DNA of 64,000 nucleotides, taken from contig JANPWX010000077.1 in NCBI GenBank assembly GCA_024734555.1, positions 5,081,080-5,145,079 on the forward strand, given 5' to 3'. The translations under genes and the position numbers were made by a program. The notes beneath the pieces are model-generated. The model ran no database searches, had not been told where the DNA came from, and saw nothing but the letters and a program-made list of their open reading frames with translations. Below are positions 38,107 to 51,027 of the stretch, one piece after another. Source of the stretch: Trochalopteron elliotii. Its lineage: Eukaryota > Chordata > Aves > Passeriformes > Leiothrichidae. Within the stretch, counting starts at the first letter, position 1, and every line of letters begins with the position of its first letter.

Positions 38107-41100
38107 TGAAATCTGCATCAGTAGATTTTGTTTTGACAATAAAAAATCTTTCCCCAAATGAGAAAGAAGGATGTTGGAAATTATGATTAGTCTTGCATGT
38201 GTGGACAGACTATACAGTTATCAAGAATTATTCCATATGCAGAAGTAACATATCAATGACCTAATTTGTTAACTGGCACTCAGTCAAACCTCAGAGCCAC
38301 CCAAGGTAGAAAATAATATAACCAGCTCGCTGATTCTTAGCCAATCTTGCTTTGTTCTTCTTTCATTCAGAGGAAAGGCATTTTAAAAAACACTTCATTT
38401 CCCTGCTACATGTATTCATATTCTCTTTTGATATTCATTCAGTTGCATAGCAAAGAATTTTATGCTCAGCCGTAGCAAAACATGTATAGACAAGCTCAGC
38501 AGGACTTTTCATGTTGTGCTGTCAACACTGCACAATGCCAGCCCTTTTTAAAATATAAGCTTTATGCAGAAAAAAGTTCTGACTTTCAGAGCAGTTGATA
38601 TATAGTGATACCAACTGAATTGGAGGCTTTGCATTACATTATAATGTTAATGGCTTGCAGAAATACTGATTCTAGGGCTGAAGATACCATGAACACAAAT
38701 GTGTGAAATACTTAAATTTCTATCAATTATTAATCCCAGAGCTATGATTTTGAGATATATTTTAATTAAATACTCTTGAACCTATCACATCCCTCCACAT
38801 ACTTCTCCTTAGGTAGGTAATTGTTTGACACAGAAGATTAATTTAGTAAAATACAGATACAAAGAAAAAACACACATTTGTTGTAAAATTCCTACATCTT
38901 AAGTTGAAAACCTTAGTTATTGCATTTTATGTTTCTAATAGAAATTAGTATAAGGCAAGGTATTGAAATATATTTTAAACTTTTACTTCTGCACATGCTT
39001 GTGCTGGCTAAGCCATGCTAGTGAAAAAATCAGTTTCACCAACATACAGACATGAAGAAGATATACGAGAAAGAACTTAACTCTGTTGTTTTTTTGTGTT
39101 GAGTCCAGATCAAAATTTCAAACAATGACAAAAACAATAAATAAAATCAAAGCATAGGTAATAATAAAACCCCCTCAAACCCAACAAAACAAAGCAAGAA
39201 CAGAAAACACAAACCACAAGATGATCATTTGTATAAAACAGTAGATCACAGACATTTGGAACTTTGGATGTACTGGATGGAGGAAATATAATAGGGCAGA
39301 TGGGGATTTGGACAGGCTAGATTTTGAAGCTGAAGTTTGATGAGGTGAAGTCACTGAGAAACAGAATCGTCATGAAAAGCCTCATAATACCAAATGCCAA
39401 CCCAAGCCCCACGGCTATGTCTATGCTGATAAATAAAATGGGGCCAGAGACCAAAACAAAATGTGACTGTTTTTGGAGGTGGTCCCTGGAACAAATTAGA
39501 CCCATATTGCCACATATTGACTTAGAAACAGTTGTTTGGAGAGATCCTCCCAGAGCCTGGGACTGAGCCAACAGTTAAGCAGTGCCTACAATAATGTATC
39601 CCAAAACTCTTCTCTTCCCTCCCTTCTTTTATTTAGTGTACAATGACAAATTGTATCATCTGCTTAGACATTGTTAATGGTGGGAAGTGTTATAATATCA
39701 TATCATCCCTAGGATAGATACAATGGAGTCAAATGAAGGATTTCTTTGAGGTTTGAGAACCTAGAAGACAGTGTTGTGTTATAGACAGCTTCAGCTGTCA
39801 TTTCTGTTGGCTGCTGTTGATGCAGCAAATGATGCAGTATAGCTATGCAGTTAAAGTCAAGCTTTCCTGGAGCCTTTTAGCCAAGCCTGGTGCATGTTAT
39901 TTTCCCACTTCAACTGGACAAGAAGCACCATATTTGTTTACTTCAGTTTTGAAAAAGTTCCCTTAGCCACATTAGCAAGGGATTGGAGGACATTTATAGA
40001 AGCATAATTAGATAGTCTCTCATTTCCTTCCTTCACTCCTGCTTCTCTGACTGCCCATGCCAGCAAAGTAAAGAAATTATTTTCACAATGATTTTAGATT
40101 GCAAACAGACGAGACTAAGACCTTTCCCTGGTGCTCTCCATATATAGTTCCTAAACCAAAATTTTCTTATTCATGCTTAGTTCAAGACTTTTCATAACTA
40201 GGTCTTAATCCTGCATTTCTGGCTTGATGCCCTGGGGTAGAGATCTGGAAGTTCATGTAGGATGTCAGGCTTTTGTTAGATGGAACAACTTTCCTAAATT
40301 GAAGATTTAAAGTGGAGGCTCTGCCATTTCACTGAGAGATCCATCTCGTGCAACACAAAGGCACTAGTTTTGAAACAATGTCATAGGAATAGCATCTTGT
40401 GCCAGATGCTACATTTATTCAGGGTTACTTGAGCAGAAGTAATGAGAAGTATTAAAGCAAGGTTTACATAATGAAATGCAATATCAAACATTCCACGTAC
40501 ATTAGTGAGAAGAGTAGAGATTGAGTTGTTTTGAACAAAAAAAACTTAGTCTGCTTCTTTAGAAGGGAAAATTACTAGCAGACTGCAAAATTACCCTCTC
40601 CCCAATCTCAATGTTATTTTTGACCTAATACAAATATGCTTGATTGTGGCCCATTTTGACAAAATGACAAAAATCTCTTCTAAAATGTTTGCTATATTCT
40701 TTTTTTGCAACTCTTACTCAGCTACCTGATCTTAGAGAGGCCTGTAAAATATACACAGCCATTTCATAAAATGAGGAAAAAAATATGATGAAATAAAAAA
40801 GCAAATCATCCACAAAGTATCAACAGAAGTTAATAATAATGCTTTTGGAAAATTGTATTCTGATTAACAGCCTATACAGAGAACAAGGTTGAAATCTTTG
40901 TCTCGTTAGGGAACTTGTTTTGCATGGAAATGGGCTCAGATCTCCCTTAAATAAAGTGCTTTTAACCTACATCATGACTTCTGGTGAGGAATTTGTGCCT
41001 GAAGGGAGTCACTGCCAGCAAATTCACATCAAAGAATCTGGAGGGCAAAAAGCAGAATTTAGAGCCTCCGTGACCTATGTGCACTTTCTACGGATGGCCC

Positions 41101-41504
41101 CACAACCCATCTATGTAAAGAGCTACACCAGAGACCCCAAATCTGCTTCCTTAAAGTTTGCAGCAAGCCTAATTAGCCTTGAACCAGGGAGAAGTTCCTT
41201 ATATTTCTACCATTCTCTGCTACATGTGGCAGTAGTATGGCCATATGGAGAATATTACCTAAGCAAGGTAATTCATACACAGGTACCAGAAGGATGACAG
41301 TCAATGCAGAGAGGACTGGACCTTTTCCAGAGGGAGGCAGGCAGCAGGTCTTTCCTCTCACCAGAACACCTTCAGGGGTACAAAGCAGTTGAGGTATGCC
41401 TCAGGGCACGATATGGAGAAGGAACCTGCTCGTTCTGAAATTTTTTCCTTATTGGGGTTTTCTCCTTAGTTTTTAATTTAGTGACCCAAGAAAACCTATT
41501 GTTT

Positions 41505-41608
41505 CTTTGCAGGTGCATGGGGAACAATGCTCATTGCAGGGGGTTTGGACTAAATTACCTTTAAAGGCCCCTTCCTACTCAAGCTGTCCTACAATTCTGT
41601 AACTATGA
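41505..41608 (+). mobile_element. CR1 LINE 3' tail (sense)
   Basis: About 100 bases match the CR1 3' terminus. GCAGGGGGTTTGGACTAAAT is followed by TACCTTTAAAGGCCCCTTCC, then ACAATTCTGTAACTATG, a decayed form of the ATTCTRTGA-type terminal repeats of CR1. Everything 5' of the last hundred bases is missing or too diverged to recognise. Confidence 0.8.
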
Positions 41609-42659
41609 CATTGCATGGGGTGTTCTGTCCTCAAATCAAATGGCTGTACCTCTTCCACAAGATTGCGTTTCCTGTCCAGAAAAAATATTTGAAAGCAAAT
41701 TATTATGATGATTGCTGTATGGATTATAGCTAAAGGATCTTTTTCTTTACTTTGATTACCCATGGCTATAACAAATCTCCCAGCATTTGGCCACAAAATC
41801 TGCCCAAGCTAAGAGAAAGCTGTGACCAGCCTCTCAGATAGCTGCAGCAGGAAGATGGGTCTCTCACTGTGCTGCGGCCTCAGGAAAATACAGGTCTAGT
41901 TTTCCCCCACTTTTTCCCCTCTCATGTTTTTGGTCATAACTGGTAGCTAGGATCACCTTAGGTAAATGGTGGCACATGGCAAACCAAGGCAGAAAATTGG
42001 GTGGTGTCAGGAATCAGCTACAGGATCGGTGCAGCTAATGTAGAAAGAGTTGCAAAAGGCTTTGACATTGCAAACCAGCCTGAAACACAGGAAGAAACAG
42101 CTGCTCAAAACTATGTCCATGACCTTTCCACGGACAAACCCAGTGGGGAATAAATGTATTCTATGAATGATAAGGGAACAGCCAAATGAAGTGCAAATGG
42201 GAAAGACAGACTGAAACAGGCACTGGACAAAGACCAAGAGAAGAAATTACCAGAAAAAAAAATAAATAAAGGGAAGAGGCAATTTAGACCCCACATATAG
42301 AAGAGGAGAAAACCAAAGCTTTGTGCCAAGGCAGAATCCTAAGAAAGCCCACAGGAAAAGCAGATGGGAAATATGTGTGGTAACAGTGCTAACACCTGCA
42401 ACAGGTGTGTTATTCTTTCGATATGAAAAAAGGAGTTCCAACCATGTATGACTGCAGCAGAAGCACTGAAAGAGACCTGTCAGAAAGAAAAGATAAGCAG
42501 TCCCAACTTATTAATTTGTGTACAAGGAAAGTAGTTCAAATTATTACATAAGCAAAACACGATAGAGAGCCAGGATGAAAAAGACTGTCATAACAAAGGT
42601 GTTGCTAGACCTATTGAGTAATGCTCCAGGGAGTTCTAATCATATTCTCTAAAGAAACA
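41609..42659. other. Unassigned DNA between two CR1 pieces
   Basis: About 1 kb with no recognised gene or repeat. Minus-strand frames here (73, 76, 72 and 64 codons) are short and unlike known proteins. It may include diverged upstream CR1 sequence next to the 42.66 kb piece, which I cannot confirm. Confidence 0.4.
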
Positions 42660-43300
42660 AATGACACCAATAAAGTATATTGATATAATATACAAGGAAC
42701 TGTTTCATCAGACAGTGAGGAAAAGTAAATTAATTGGAATTGTGCAGATAAGGAACTTGCAGAAGACTTCCCCATGTCAAGCATGGGTGAAGAAAGTAAA
42801 ATGCTCGTGCTGGAAGCCAACCAAGGGAAGATCCGATGGGGTAGGTTGGAGGGGTTTGAATGCACAGATTCTGCTGCCACAGCCAACTCTTTGGATTACA
42901 CTGTCTCTCCTTATGCAGACAGGTTGCTTCTTGGGCTCAGAACTGGCAGGGCCTGTTAGGCAGGTTGCAAACCTTCAGGAGAAGGAGGGAAAGGGAAAGC
43001 TTTCACTCAATTTGGATAATCCAGCTTCTGCTTCCAACATACAAATTAGGCGAGAAACTAAAATTGTTCTGAAGCAAAAGATGAAGGATAACAGGAATAT
43101 AATGCCTGACTCAAACGTGTGGGGAAACAAGCAAGAACTGGAAAGAGCTGTACTAAATAAAGGAGATTATGATCTGGAAAGACTAACTGAAACTTAGTGG
43201 GATAATTCCCTTGTGTTGAAAACACTGGATGCAGTATGCATGGCAAAGGCAGAGTAGAGAAAATCAATAGGTGTAATATATGTTGTATAATGCTTTCAAA
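42660..43300 (+). mobile_element. CR1 LINE fragment, start of ORF2 endonuclease (sense)
   Basis: The C-terminal part of a 178-codon open frame (42661-43197) reads NVWGNKQELERAVLNKGDYD, then LERLTET, a stop, then WDNS. That corresponds to the start of the CR1 apurinic endonuclease domain (NARSIRNKQEELE...YDLIAITETWWDNS). The tryptophan after TET is replaced by a TAG stop at 43195-43197, so the copy is dead. The 5' half (42660-43050) is probably CR1 upstream sequence but I cannot align it with confidence. The right edge is vague: similarity fades around 43300. Confidence 0.7.
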
Positions 43301-44415
43301 AGACATATTTTATCATTTTGGCAGTGACAACAGTAAATGGTAAAAATCTCAGGTAAGCATACAAGAAATTAAAAAACAAACAAACAAAACCCCCAAACCC
43401 CTACAGCAATAATTTCATGCATATCCCTTAGGCCAGTACTCTGGAACAGAGCCAGGGAAGGCACAACCCTCTGACCGAATTTTAGTTGATCAAGTCTCTA
43501 GATACTGCATACAGATGCAAAGTTATCAAACACATAAAATGAATTCCAAAAACTAAAGATGAAGAGTTGGGTCAAAGTTTCAGCTATTGGGAAGTGGGGC
43601 ACTGAAATGATGAAATCAGAGTACTTGAATCATATACAGAAAGAAAATAATTCAGAAAAAAAAAAAAACAACAACAGTGTAAGGGAACCAAATCCAGCTT
43701 CAGAAACATTTTAGAGAACATAAAATATTGAATATGGGATAAGAATAAATGCTTAAAACTTATATTTAAAAATAAAATTAAAATACAAAAAAAAATTATT
43801 GGGGACTTTTGGGGAAACTGCAAAAGAAATTAAACTCATCTGTGGGAGGAGAAAAAAAAGGAGATATAAGGTAAAGCAATGGTCAGAGTGTCTTCAAAAG
43901 GGCTATTCAGAGCTTAAAGTACATATACAGGAAGGAGTGGCAGGAAAGGGATCCAAGGACTCTTAAATCTGAATAGGCCAAAAAGGGAAAAAGAGAATAA
44001 AAGGACTTATATAGCTACCAAAGGGGGAAAAGAAGTACAGAGATCAAAAAAACACTCTACCAATGAAAGAAATAGGAAAGAAAAAGAAATTTAAAGTGGA
44101 AAAATAAAACAAGATACCAGCCTGAACTGTGTATCTTATTTAGCATGAAAAGAAATATTACAAGTAATTTAGAACAAACTCCTCCAAAATCACCTTCAAC
44201 TATTTGGAAGGGGTCCAGAAAAGGATCACATTGAGACCCAAATGTACTTCTGAAGTATTCAAGAATCAACAGTAATAGAGACCTATCTTTGGCATAGAAT
44301 ATAGGAAATTTAGGGTGTGGTTCACAGGTTCTATCTTGGGCAATAAAGGCAGTACTCTCTCTGAGCCAGTCTCTCTAGGTTTTTCACGACAGACAAAGAA
44401 AAACAGGAAATCACC
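43301..44415. other. A-rich unassigned DNA, possibly diverged CR1
   Basis: Very A-rich sequence, with AAAC repeats at about 43368-43390 and runs of A at 43655-43670. It lies where the rest of a CR1 endonuclease would be expected after the 42.66 kb fragment, but I could not align it convincingly. Confidence 0.35.
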
Positions 44416-44759
44416 TGTCCTGATTTTAGCTGGCATAGAGGGTTTTTTGGGTTTTTTTCACAGTAGCTGGTACGGGGCTGTGTTTTGGATTTGTGCTGTA
44501 AATAATGTTAATAATACAGACATGTTTTCATCATTGCTGAGCAGGGTTTACACAGACTCAGGACCTATTCTGCTACTAACCTCATCAGCACATAGTCTAG
44601 GGGCAGATAAGCAGTTTTCAGGGGACACAAGCAGGACAGCTGATTCCAACTTATCACAGGGATACCCCACAGCATATGCTGTCATGCTCAGCATAAAAAC
44701 ACTAGGGTAAGGAGAAAGAAAAGGAGGATGTTCAGAGTGAGGGCTTTTGTCTTCCCAAG
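44416..44759 (+). mobile_element. Avian ERV solo LTR, left part (outer, interrupted)
   Basis: From TGTCCTGATTTTAGC the sequence runs parallel to the intact LTR at 44760-45348. Shared blocks include GGGGCTGTGTTTTG, GCTGAGCAGGG, GTCATGCTCAGCATAAAAAC (a TATA-like box at about 44693) and TTTTGTCTTCCCAAG. The match stops exactly where the second LTR starts and resumes after it. It is more diverged from the family pattern than the inner copy, as expected for the older insertion. No retroviral genes flank it, so it is a solo LTR left by recombination. A 131-codon frame crossing the left border is an artefact. Confidence 0.88.
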
Positions 44760-45348
44760 TGTGTTGGTTTTGGCCGGAGTAGAGTTAATTTTCTCCACAA
44801 TGGCTGTATGGGGCTGTGTTTTGAATTTGTGCTGAACACAGGGTTGACAATATAAAGCTGTTTTTGTTATTGTGAGCAGGGCTTGCCCAGAGCCAAGGCC
44901 TTTTCTGCTTTTCATGCTGCCACGCTGGTGCAGCAGTTGGGGGTGCATGGGAGGTTGGGAGGAGACACAGCTGGGACAGGTCATCCCAACCGACCAAAGG
45001 GACATTCCAGACCATATGGCATCATGCTCAGTAAGTGAGGGTGTAAAAAGAAGGAAGGAGGGATGTTTGGAGTGATGGTGTTTGTCTTCCCAAGTCACTG
45101 TTATATGTGATGGGGTCCTGCTCTTCTGGAGAAGACTGAATACCTGACCATGGGAAACAGTGAATAAATTCCTTGTTTTGCTTTGCTTGTATGCATGGCT
45201 TTTGCTTTCACTATTAAACTGTCTTCATCTCAATCAACAAGTTTTCCACCTTTTACCCTTCTGATTCTCTTGCTGACCCAATGGTGGGTGAGTGACAGAG
45301 CAGCTGTCTGGTAATCGGTTTCTGGCTGGCTGGGGTTAAACCACAACA
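44760..45348 (+). mobile_element. Avian ERV solo LTR (inner, complete)
   Basis: A complete 589-base LTR starts TGTGTTGGTTTTGGC and ends GGGGTTAAACCACAACA (TG...CA termini). It is flanked by an exact 5-bp target-site duplication CCAAG (44755-44759 and 45349-45353). Inside are a likely U3, an ATTAAA polyadenylation-type hexamer (45213-45218) and a U5 ending in the family's GGCTGGGGTTAAACCACA-type terminus. It lies within another LTR of the same family and in the same orientation. A 5-bp duplication fits class III (ERVL) or class I elements better than ERVK (usually 6 bp), but I do not name the family. No internal viral genes are present. Confidence 0.93.
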
Positions 45349-45606
45349 CCAAGTCACTGTTACACAGGATGGAGTCCTGTTTTCCTGGAGATGGCTGAAC
45401 ACCTGCCTGCCCATGGGAAGTGATGAATGAATTCTTTGTTTTGCTTTGCTTGTGCGTGTAACTTTCTCTTTTCCTATCTAACTCTCTTTATCTCAGCACA
45501 CGAGTTTTCCTTTTTACCCTTCCAATTCCACACCCCATCCCACTGGAATGATGTGTAAGTGAGCAGCTCTGTGAGGCTTAAATCCCAGCTGGGGTTAAAC
45601 ACATAA
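45349..45606 (+). mobile_element. Avian ERV solo LTR, right part (outer, resumed)
   Basis: Starts with the second copy of the CCAAG target duplication and continues TCACTGTTACACAGGATGG, the same place reached inside the inner LTR at about 45091. It runs through TTGTTTTGCTTTGCTTGTG and ACGAGTTTTCC to a degraded terminus GGGGTTAAACACATA. With the left part the outer LTR is about 600 bases, close to the inner's 589. Its own target-site duplication is not visible. Confidence 0.88.
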
Positions 45607-48600
45607 ACTCTGCATAATAATGTTGGCTTCTGGAATAACATCATACACATCACATCCAGAGATACCTACTTTTCTACTGGGGGTATAAAAATCAGCCTAA
45701 TTTAGATTTAGAGATCTAACTTGTGCATGCTTCAAATCATATGAGACAAATGTCACCCTCGCTTTCTTAATATTACAAAATCTAGAAGGATGAATTAATG
45801 CATGCATGTGATATGTGAAGTTGATTCAAAAATGAAAGAAAATTCAAAATTTCAGATGACTTTTTTTTTAGGTCTGTTTTTTGTGGATGGTAAAAATAGC
45901 ATATCCTCTTTATGATAAGAGTATTTGTATTAGGTCTGGACAGTGTGCCTTTTTGCTCTGATCTTCCAATATGTGCCAAGTTGAATTCTAATTCTACTCT
46001 CTCAAAGCTCCATGGTAAGCATTGAATGTAAGACCTCCTCATACTCAAAAATATAAATATACTTTAATACACACAAGTGGGAGATCATACCCTCTTTGAA
46101 GCTGACACCAAAATTCTCATGAACTTCACCATGACTAAGATTTCACCAGAAAAGTGCATAGAATAATGTAAGCCTCTTTAAGAGAGCAAAATTAAGAAAA
46201 AGGACAATATTAACAAAGATGAATGTTAGGTCCACCATTAGGAAAACACAAAATACTGAGTTTTAATACCCCCTGAAATACAAGTGAAATAAATATCTAA
46301 CTAGAAATGCCTAATGTTGACTGGTTAAGACACAGAAAACAAAGAAACATTGGTAGAAAAATGGATATTAGCAAACTAAGATAATGAAAGACCTAGGAGG
46401 TATTGCCGTTGTCTAATCTCTTCAATCAGAGGGAATGAAATGGGAAAACATAATCCTAATTGCTCTCAGAAGTTTTAGACTGTATGTGTCACAGTGATGT
46501 GAGCTATCGAAAGAGTGCATTTTGAGAAGTATTGTATAGTAGGAAGAAAATAAATGATTTAACAGCTTTAATGGTACCACCATGGGAACACGAGGGAGCC
46601 ATCAATATTAATGAAAATGTGGTGCAATTTTACTGGAAGATACAACTGCTGCCAGCACACCGTCACCATGGTAGGCCCTGTCATTCCCAAAATGGAGCAA
46701 ACCTATTGGGCAGAAGCTGCAGGAAGAAATGTGCAGAAGACCTGCACCTCAGGTTGACTGAGGCTGCCTTGTATGTGCGTGCCATGATTTTTTGTGATGC
46801 CACACCAAACCGCTTTATCTTCCCAGCAATCATCCTCTTCTAATGGAAAGGACAGCATAATCCATTTACCAGCAGATCTGACAGAAAAACTGGTATCACC
46901 AAATTTTTTGAAACCCAAATTAAATTGCAAATTTTCATTTCATGCACTTTGCTCAATTTGAAATGAATTTAGTAGAACACTGCATTACTCAGCATTATAA
47001 CTGTTAAAAAAAACCCTCAGCTATAGAAAACTCTGTTTCTTAAGGAAAATACTATCTTTGTTAGATAATTTATAATATAAACCAATAGTATTCACCCTAT
47101 AACTCAGGCAACAGCTGCATGATGAGCACTGTTCACTAGTAACCAGTAATCTAAAATTAATCATTTCATTATGGACTCAGAAAAAGGATGAAAGTCCACT
47201 TCCATGTGCCTATGTTTATAAAATACTACTGTGGCAATTATATATTTCATTATCAATGTGAGCCCATGAAAAATATAGAGCAAAATTAAAATTAATTACC
47301 ATTATGAGAAATTAGATACACTTCTATATCTGTGCCTTCTTTGCAAATAGAACATTCACTTCTTTCCTAATACACAGAAACTGCCCTTTTATTTCTTTGC
47401 TCTTTACTTTTGTAGTTACAGCAACTCTAGAAGAATATTTAAGGCAGTAACTATCTCAGTGTTACAGCACTGTGGGTGAGAGCAAATACCACTTAAAAGA
47501 AGGGAAAGAAAAATGAATGATAGTGTCTTCCCACTCATAAATATCCACTGAATTTCTTTACAGTCAGGTAAGACCTTAACCCCTACAGCCGTGACACCTA
47601 AAACTGCCACCAGTGTCAGCAAGAGACAGAAAGAACCTAAGGACAAGAATGTTGAAACTACAAACATTTGCAAACAATTAATAATCAGCAGTATGAAACA
47701 ACACCTAGGAAATGTCAAGCAAGAAGAAAATCAAAGAACACGATCTAGGCTGCATATTAAATGTGCCAGAGGCCCCAGAGTAAAAAGGATGTATGTAATC
47801 ATATGATTGCAAGTTGTAGTGTAAAAGGAGTGTTAAGGTTGTCAAGGAAAGAAAGTTCCTTTACTTTATTTAGCAGGCTTAATTTTTCCTTCTTGCAAAT
47901 TTCACCACTGGGGCTCTTCTGCTGGGCTTTGTTTGACTGGGTATTTTTGGTTGGGTTTGTGAAGGAAGGAGGTGTTAGGAGGGACTTTTTCTTCTTTTTG
48001 TTTGTTTTGTTGGAGGGTTTTGTTTTGGTTTTTTTTTTTTTTAATTTTAAATGTGGATTTTTGGACCAGTGCAACTGTTCCTCTTCTTGGAGGTCTGCAG
48101 CACATGACTTTGCTGGCAGTAACCCTGCAGAACAATGAACTCTGCAGTGAAGTTATTCTTGGAGACAAGGCGACAGGATGTTCTCATGTAGGCAGTATGC
48201 AATTATACATTGTTATCTGGTGACAGCTGATCCAGCAGCCAACACGCTGCAACACAAGTCAATATTGTTTCTCATACAGAAAGGATAGACCTCCCTGCAG
48301 AACAGAGGTTAAAGCTAGCAAAAGTGTCCAAATGAATAATCAGTTTCTCCATCTGCAGGTGTAAAGAAGAGGTTTATGACCACAGTTGCATTATTATTCC
48401 CTCTAACATTATCCTAGATTATATTAATTGCTCCGGTATGTATCTCTGGTATGGAACTAACTTTAAAAAATACCTTTTGTCTTTTCTGTCTTATACACAC
48501 ATATTGCATACATAAGCAATCCAATGTGTTTACATGAAATGCCAGTTTATCATCAGTGCTCTCCCAATCCAAGGCTACAAATAAACTTGGAGATAGAGCT

Positions 48601-49921
48601 GAATTACAATGATTTGCTACCTGACCTAATAAAGAGCTCTGTGATGAAGCTATCACAGTACTTAAAGACATCTACCTCCAAATTAGTCATCCTGGTTTTT
48701 TTTATAGCTACTGGAGAGCACTTGCATGACATCTCTCATCTTAACCTGTAGCAGCCATCTGAAATACTCTAAAAATGCCTGTCCACTAACCATATTCCAT
48801 TAACAATAACCATAAGTTTCTGAAGATAAATTCCACCTTTCCAGTGCAGCTAAGGATAAGGTTAAGTGTCTGGGAGATTATTTATGCTATTGAAATTGGA
48901 GAAAAAAGGGAAAAAGACAGGAAGATAGAAAAATTTTTGCACTATGCAGAATTCTAAACATTCATTTAACCCATTAGCCTTTCTCTGATTTCTTCATCAT
49001 CACTAACCTTAGGCTTGTTCTTGGAAAGGAGAAAGTGCTGTCACAGTCCATCTGCCTTAGCACAGCAGTGACTTCCTTCTTATGTGTGCAAGCACTTAAA
49101 TCTCATTTTTGGGCATACCCACTGCGTAAATCCAGTACTCGGGTAAATGTTTGTACAAGGGCTCTCATAGGTGTAGCTAGGGGGGCAATTTTCAGCAAGA
49201 TTGGAGTCATCCTTCGTCCATTCTGCCCATGATAAACTTGTTATTTTTTTCCAGTGTGCACATTCATATTATGTGAGATATTCAGACTCCCAACACTGAT
49301 TCACCTGCATGCTACACAGCTTCCTGACTCCTGTGGGATGGGTTATGTCACAGATGTTTTCTCAGGGAAAATAATTCTAATCTGATGTTGTAGTTGTCAT
49401 GAGGACTATAACTGGCCTATGGGCCACAATATCCCCTAGGTAATCAGTTGGATGGCTTTGTTTCATGAAGTGGGTGCTACTAATGAGCACACAAAAATAA
49501 TGCTAAATTAAGTATCATAACAAAATAATATATTGTCCATAAAATCCATTTTCATAACCCTCTGGCTCAATGAATGCAAAACATTTTATTTGAGGGCATG
49601 CTTGAGCAGCTACAGCAAACTGCAGAATGGCTCCAAAATCCAGTTACCAGTAGAGAAAGATTTGCCTTCTGAGTGTTCATGTATAAAGTTAATTTTTTGG
49701 TTTGGTCTAATTTGGTGAGATGTAATCTCACTATCTGGCAGTATGATCACGTTTCCTCCAAAATTTGGCACAAACCTTTGAGACAAACTGATATTTGATC
49801 CAGCAGAATGGTACCTGTAGCAGCTGTACAACTGACCAGGCTGCTAAATAAAATTATGGGAATAATAATTTTGGGTGTTATGTTTGCAACTTAGTCAATG
49901 AAATGAAATTATCATATGCAA
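45607..49921. other. Unique AT-rich DNA, no gene recognised
   Basis: Contains a T/G-rich strand-asymmetric stretch (about 47930-48060, including T14 at 48029-48042). Open frames of 103 codons (46532-46843) and 125 codons (47761-48138) lack recognisable domains; the latter is partly translated low-complexity T/G sequence. Confidence 0.5.
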
Positions 49922-50180
49922 TGGGCTGACCCTGGCTGGATGCCAGGCACCCACCAAAGCTGCTCTATCACTCCCCTCCACAACTGGACAGGGGAGAGGA
50001 AATATAATCATGGGTCATATTGTTAAAGTTAGACAGAAATGGGGAAGGAGCTTTTTCCTATCAGAAAATCTTTTATGGGATTGTAACAATTCTGATCAAA
50101 TTATTGACAAGGAATTCTCTCAGCTTTAAACAAAAACTACTTGCATTTAAGTAAGAGAAATAAACATCAGCTGCTTCTTC
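49922..50180 (-). mobile_element. Avian ERV LTR remnant (antisense)
   Basis: GGGCTGACCCTGGCTGGATG followed by CCAGGCACCCACCAAAGC, CTCTATCACTCCCCTCC and CTGGACAGGGGAGAGGAAAT is the reverse complement of the U5 end of a common avian endogenous-retrovirus LTR. The first 95 bases match well. Farther right the match is only suggestive (TAAGAGAAATAAACATC), so the right border is uncertain. It is a different family from the 44.4-45.6 kb LTRs. No viral gene is attached. Confidence 0.6.
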
Positions 50181-50970
50181 GCCAGAGAGACCAACAATCT
50201 CCCAGTACGTGGGAAAGTAAAGCACAAATACCCACTTACCTCACTTAAATCAAACCCCTGTTGTGAACAGTTGCCACATCCCAACTCATTATATCAGAAG
50301 CTGAACTAGAGTCTTCTCTGAGACTGTGAAATAGGCTTTACCAACAGAGAACTCTCATATAGTTTTTCCCTTTCTTTTTTGCATTCAGAACAGGGGCCTT
50401 AATCACATTGTGTATTTTGGTCCATTATTTGGCTTAAATTCAAACTTTCATACCACCCCAATTTCAATTTCTTCATCAGCCTACATCCTCCAAATTAAAG
50501 AAGCTCATACTATGAGGTTTTGCTTTAAGTAATACAACCTACCAGCCCCAAGCTGAGTCCAGACTGCACTTTTCTTCATTTTACTATTCTTTGTTATAAC
50601 TGCTTAACTTTAAAAAAGGTCTCCCACCCATGTTCTCTTCTCTTGACTTCCTCTGCTTAACTTACATGCAGCTCTTCCCTTCAGTCCTCCTAGGTCCTAG
50701 CTAATCCACTGAGCAGACAGCAATGGGGAAGCTGCCAGAGCAATACCAGGGTTCATTCAACATGAGCTACAGGAGCAGTATTTTGAAGAATCCCAGCACT
50801 ATATGCTTGCCTACTGAAATTTTTTTGCTTGGTATAAATGACTACATCTTCTTTTAAGTGCAAAATCTTTGGGAAGGGGGAGGGCTATTTTTGTGTGAAT
50901 TGTGTATATAACTTTAAATGTCTTGTCCCACTGTGGAACAGGAAAAACAGGATACATGGAAAGAAAAAGA
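50181..50970. other. Unique DNA, nothing recognised
   Basis: No gene, RNA or repeat supported before the purine microsatellite. Confidence 0.5.
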
Positions 50971-51027
50971 GGAAGGAAGGAAGGAAGGAAGGAAGGAAGG
51001 AAGGAAGGAAGGAAGGAAGGAAGGAAG
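50971..51027 (+). repeat. (GGAA)n microsatellite abutting the assembly gap
   Basis: Fourteen uninterrupted GGAA units, cut by the N run. The true length is unknown. Open frames that run through it are artefacts of a stop-free repeat. Confidence 0.97.

Larger units (their letters stand above)
35399..41504. other. Unique AT-rich DNA, no gene recognised
   Basis: Holds a pyrimidine-rich tract (about 37060-37420), a duplicated 15-mer at 37747-37785 and a G-rich tract at 38071-38106. A 125-codon open frame at 40920-41297 has no recognisable domain and is not flanked by convincing gene signals. Confidence 0.5.

Noticed and set aside
40920..41297. 125-codon + frame
   Set aside because: No recognisable family, no splice or poly-A context that would support a gene.
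42661..43197. 178-codon + frame as a host gene
   Set aside because: The C-terminal part matches the CR1 endonuclease start, so it belongs to a transposon.
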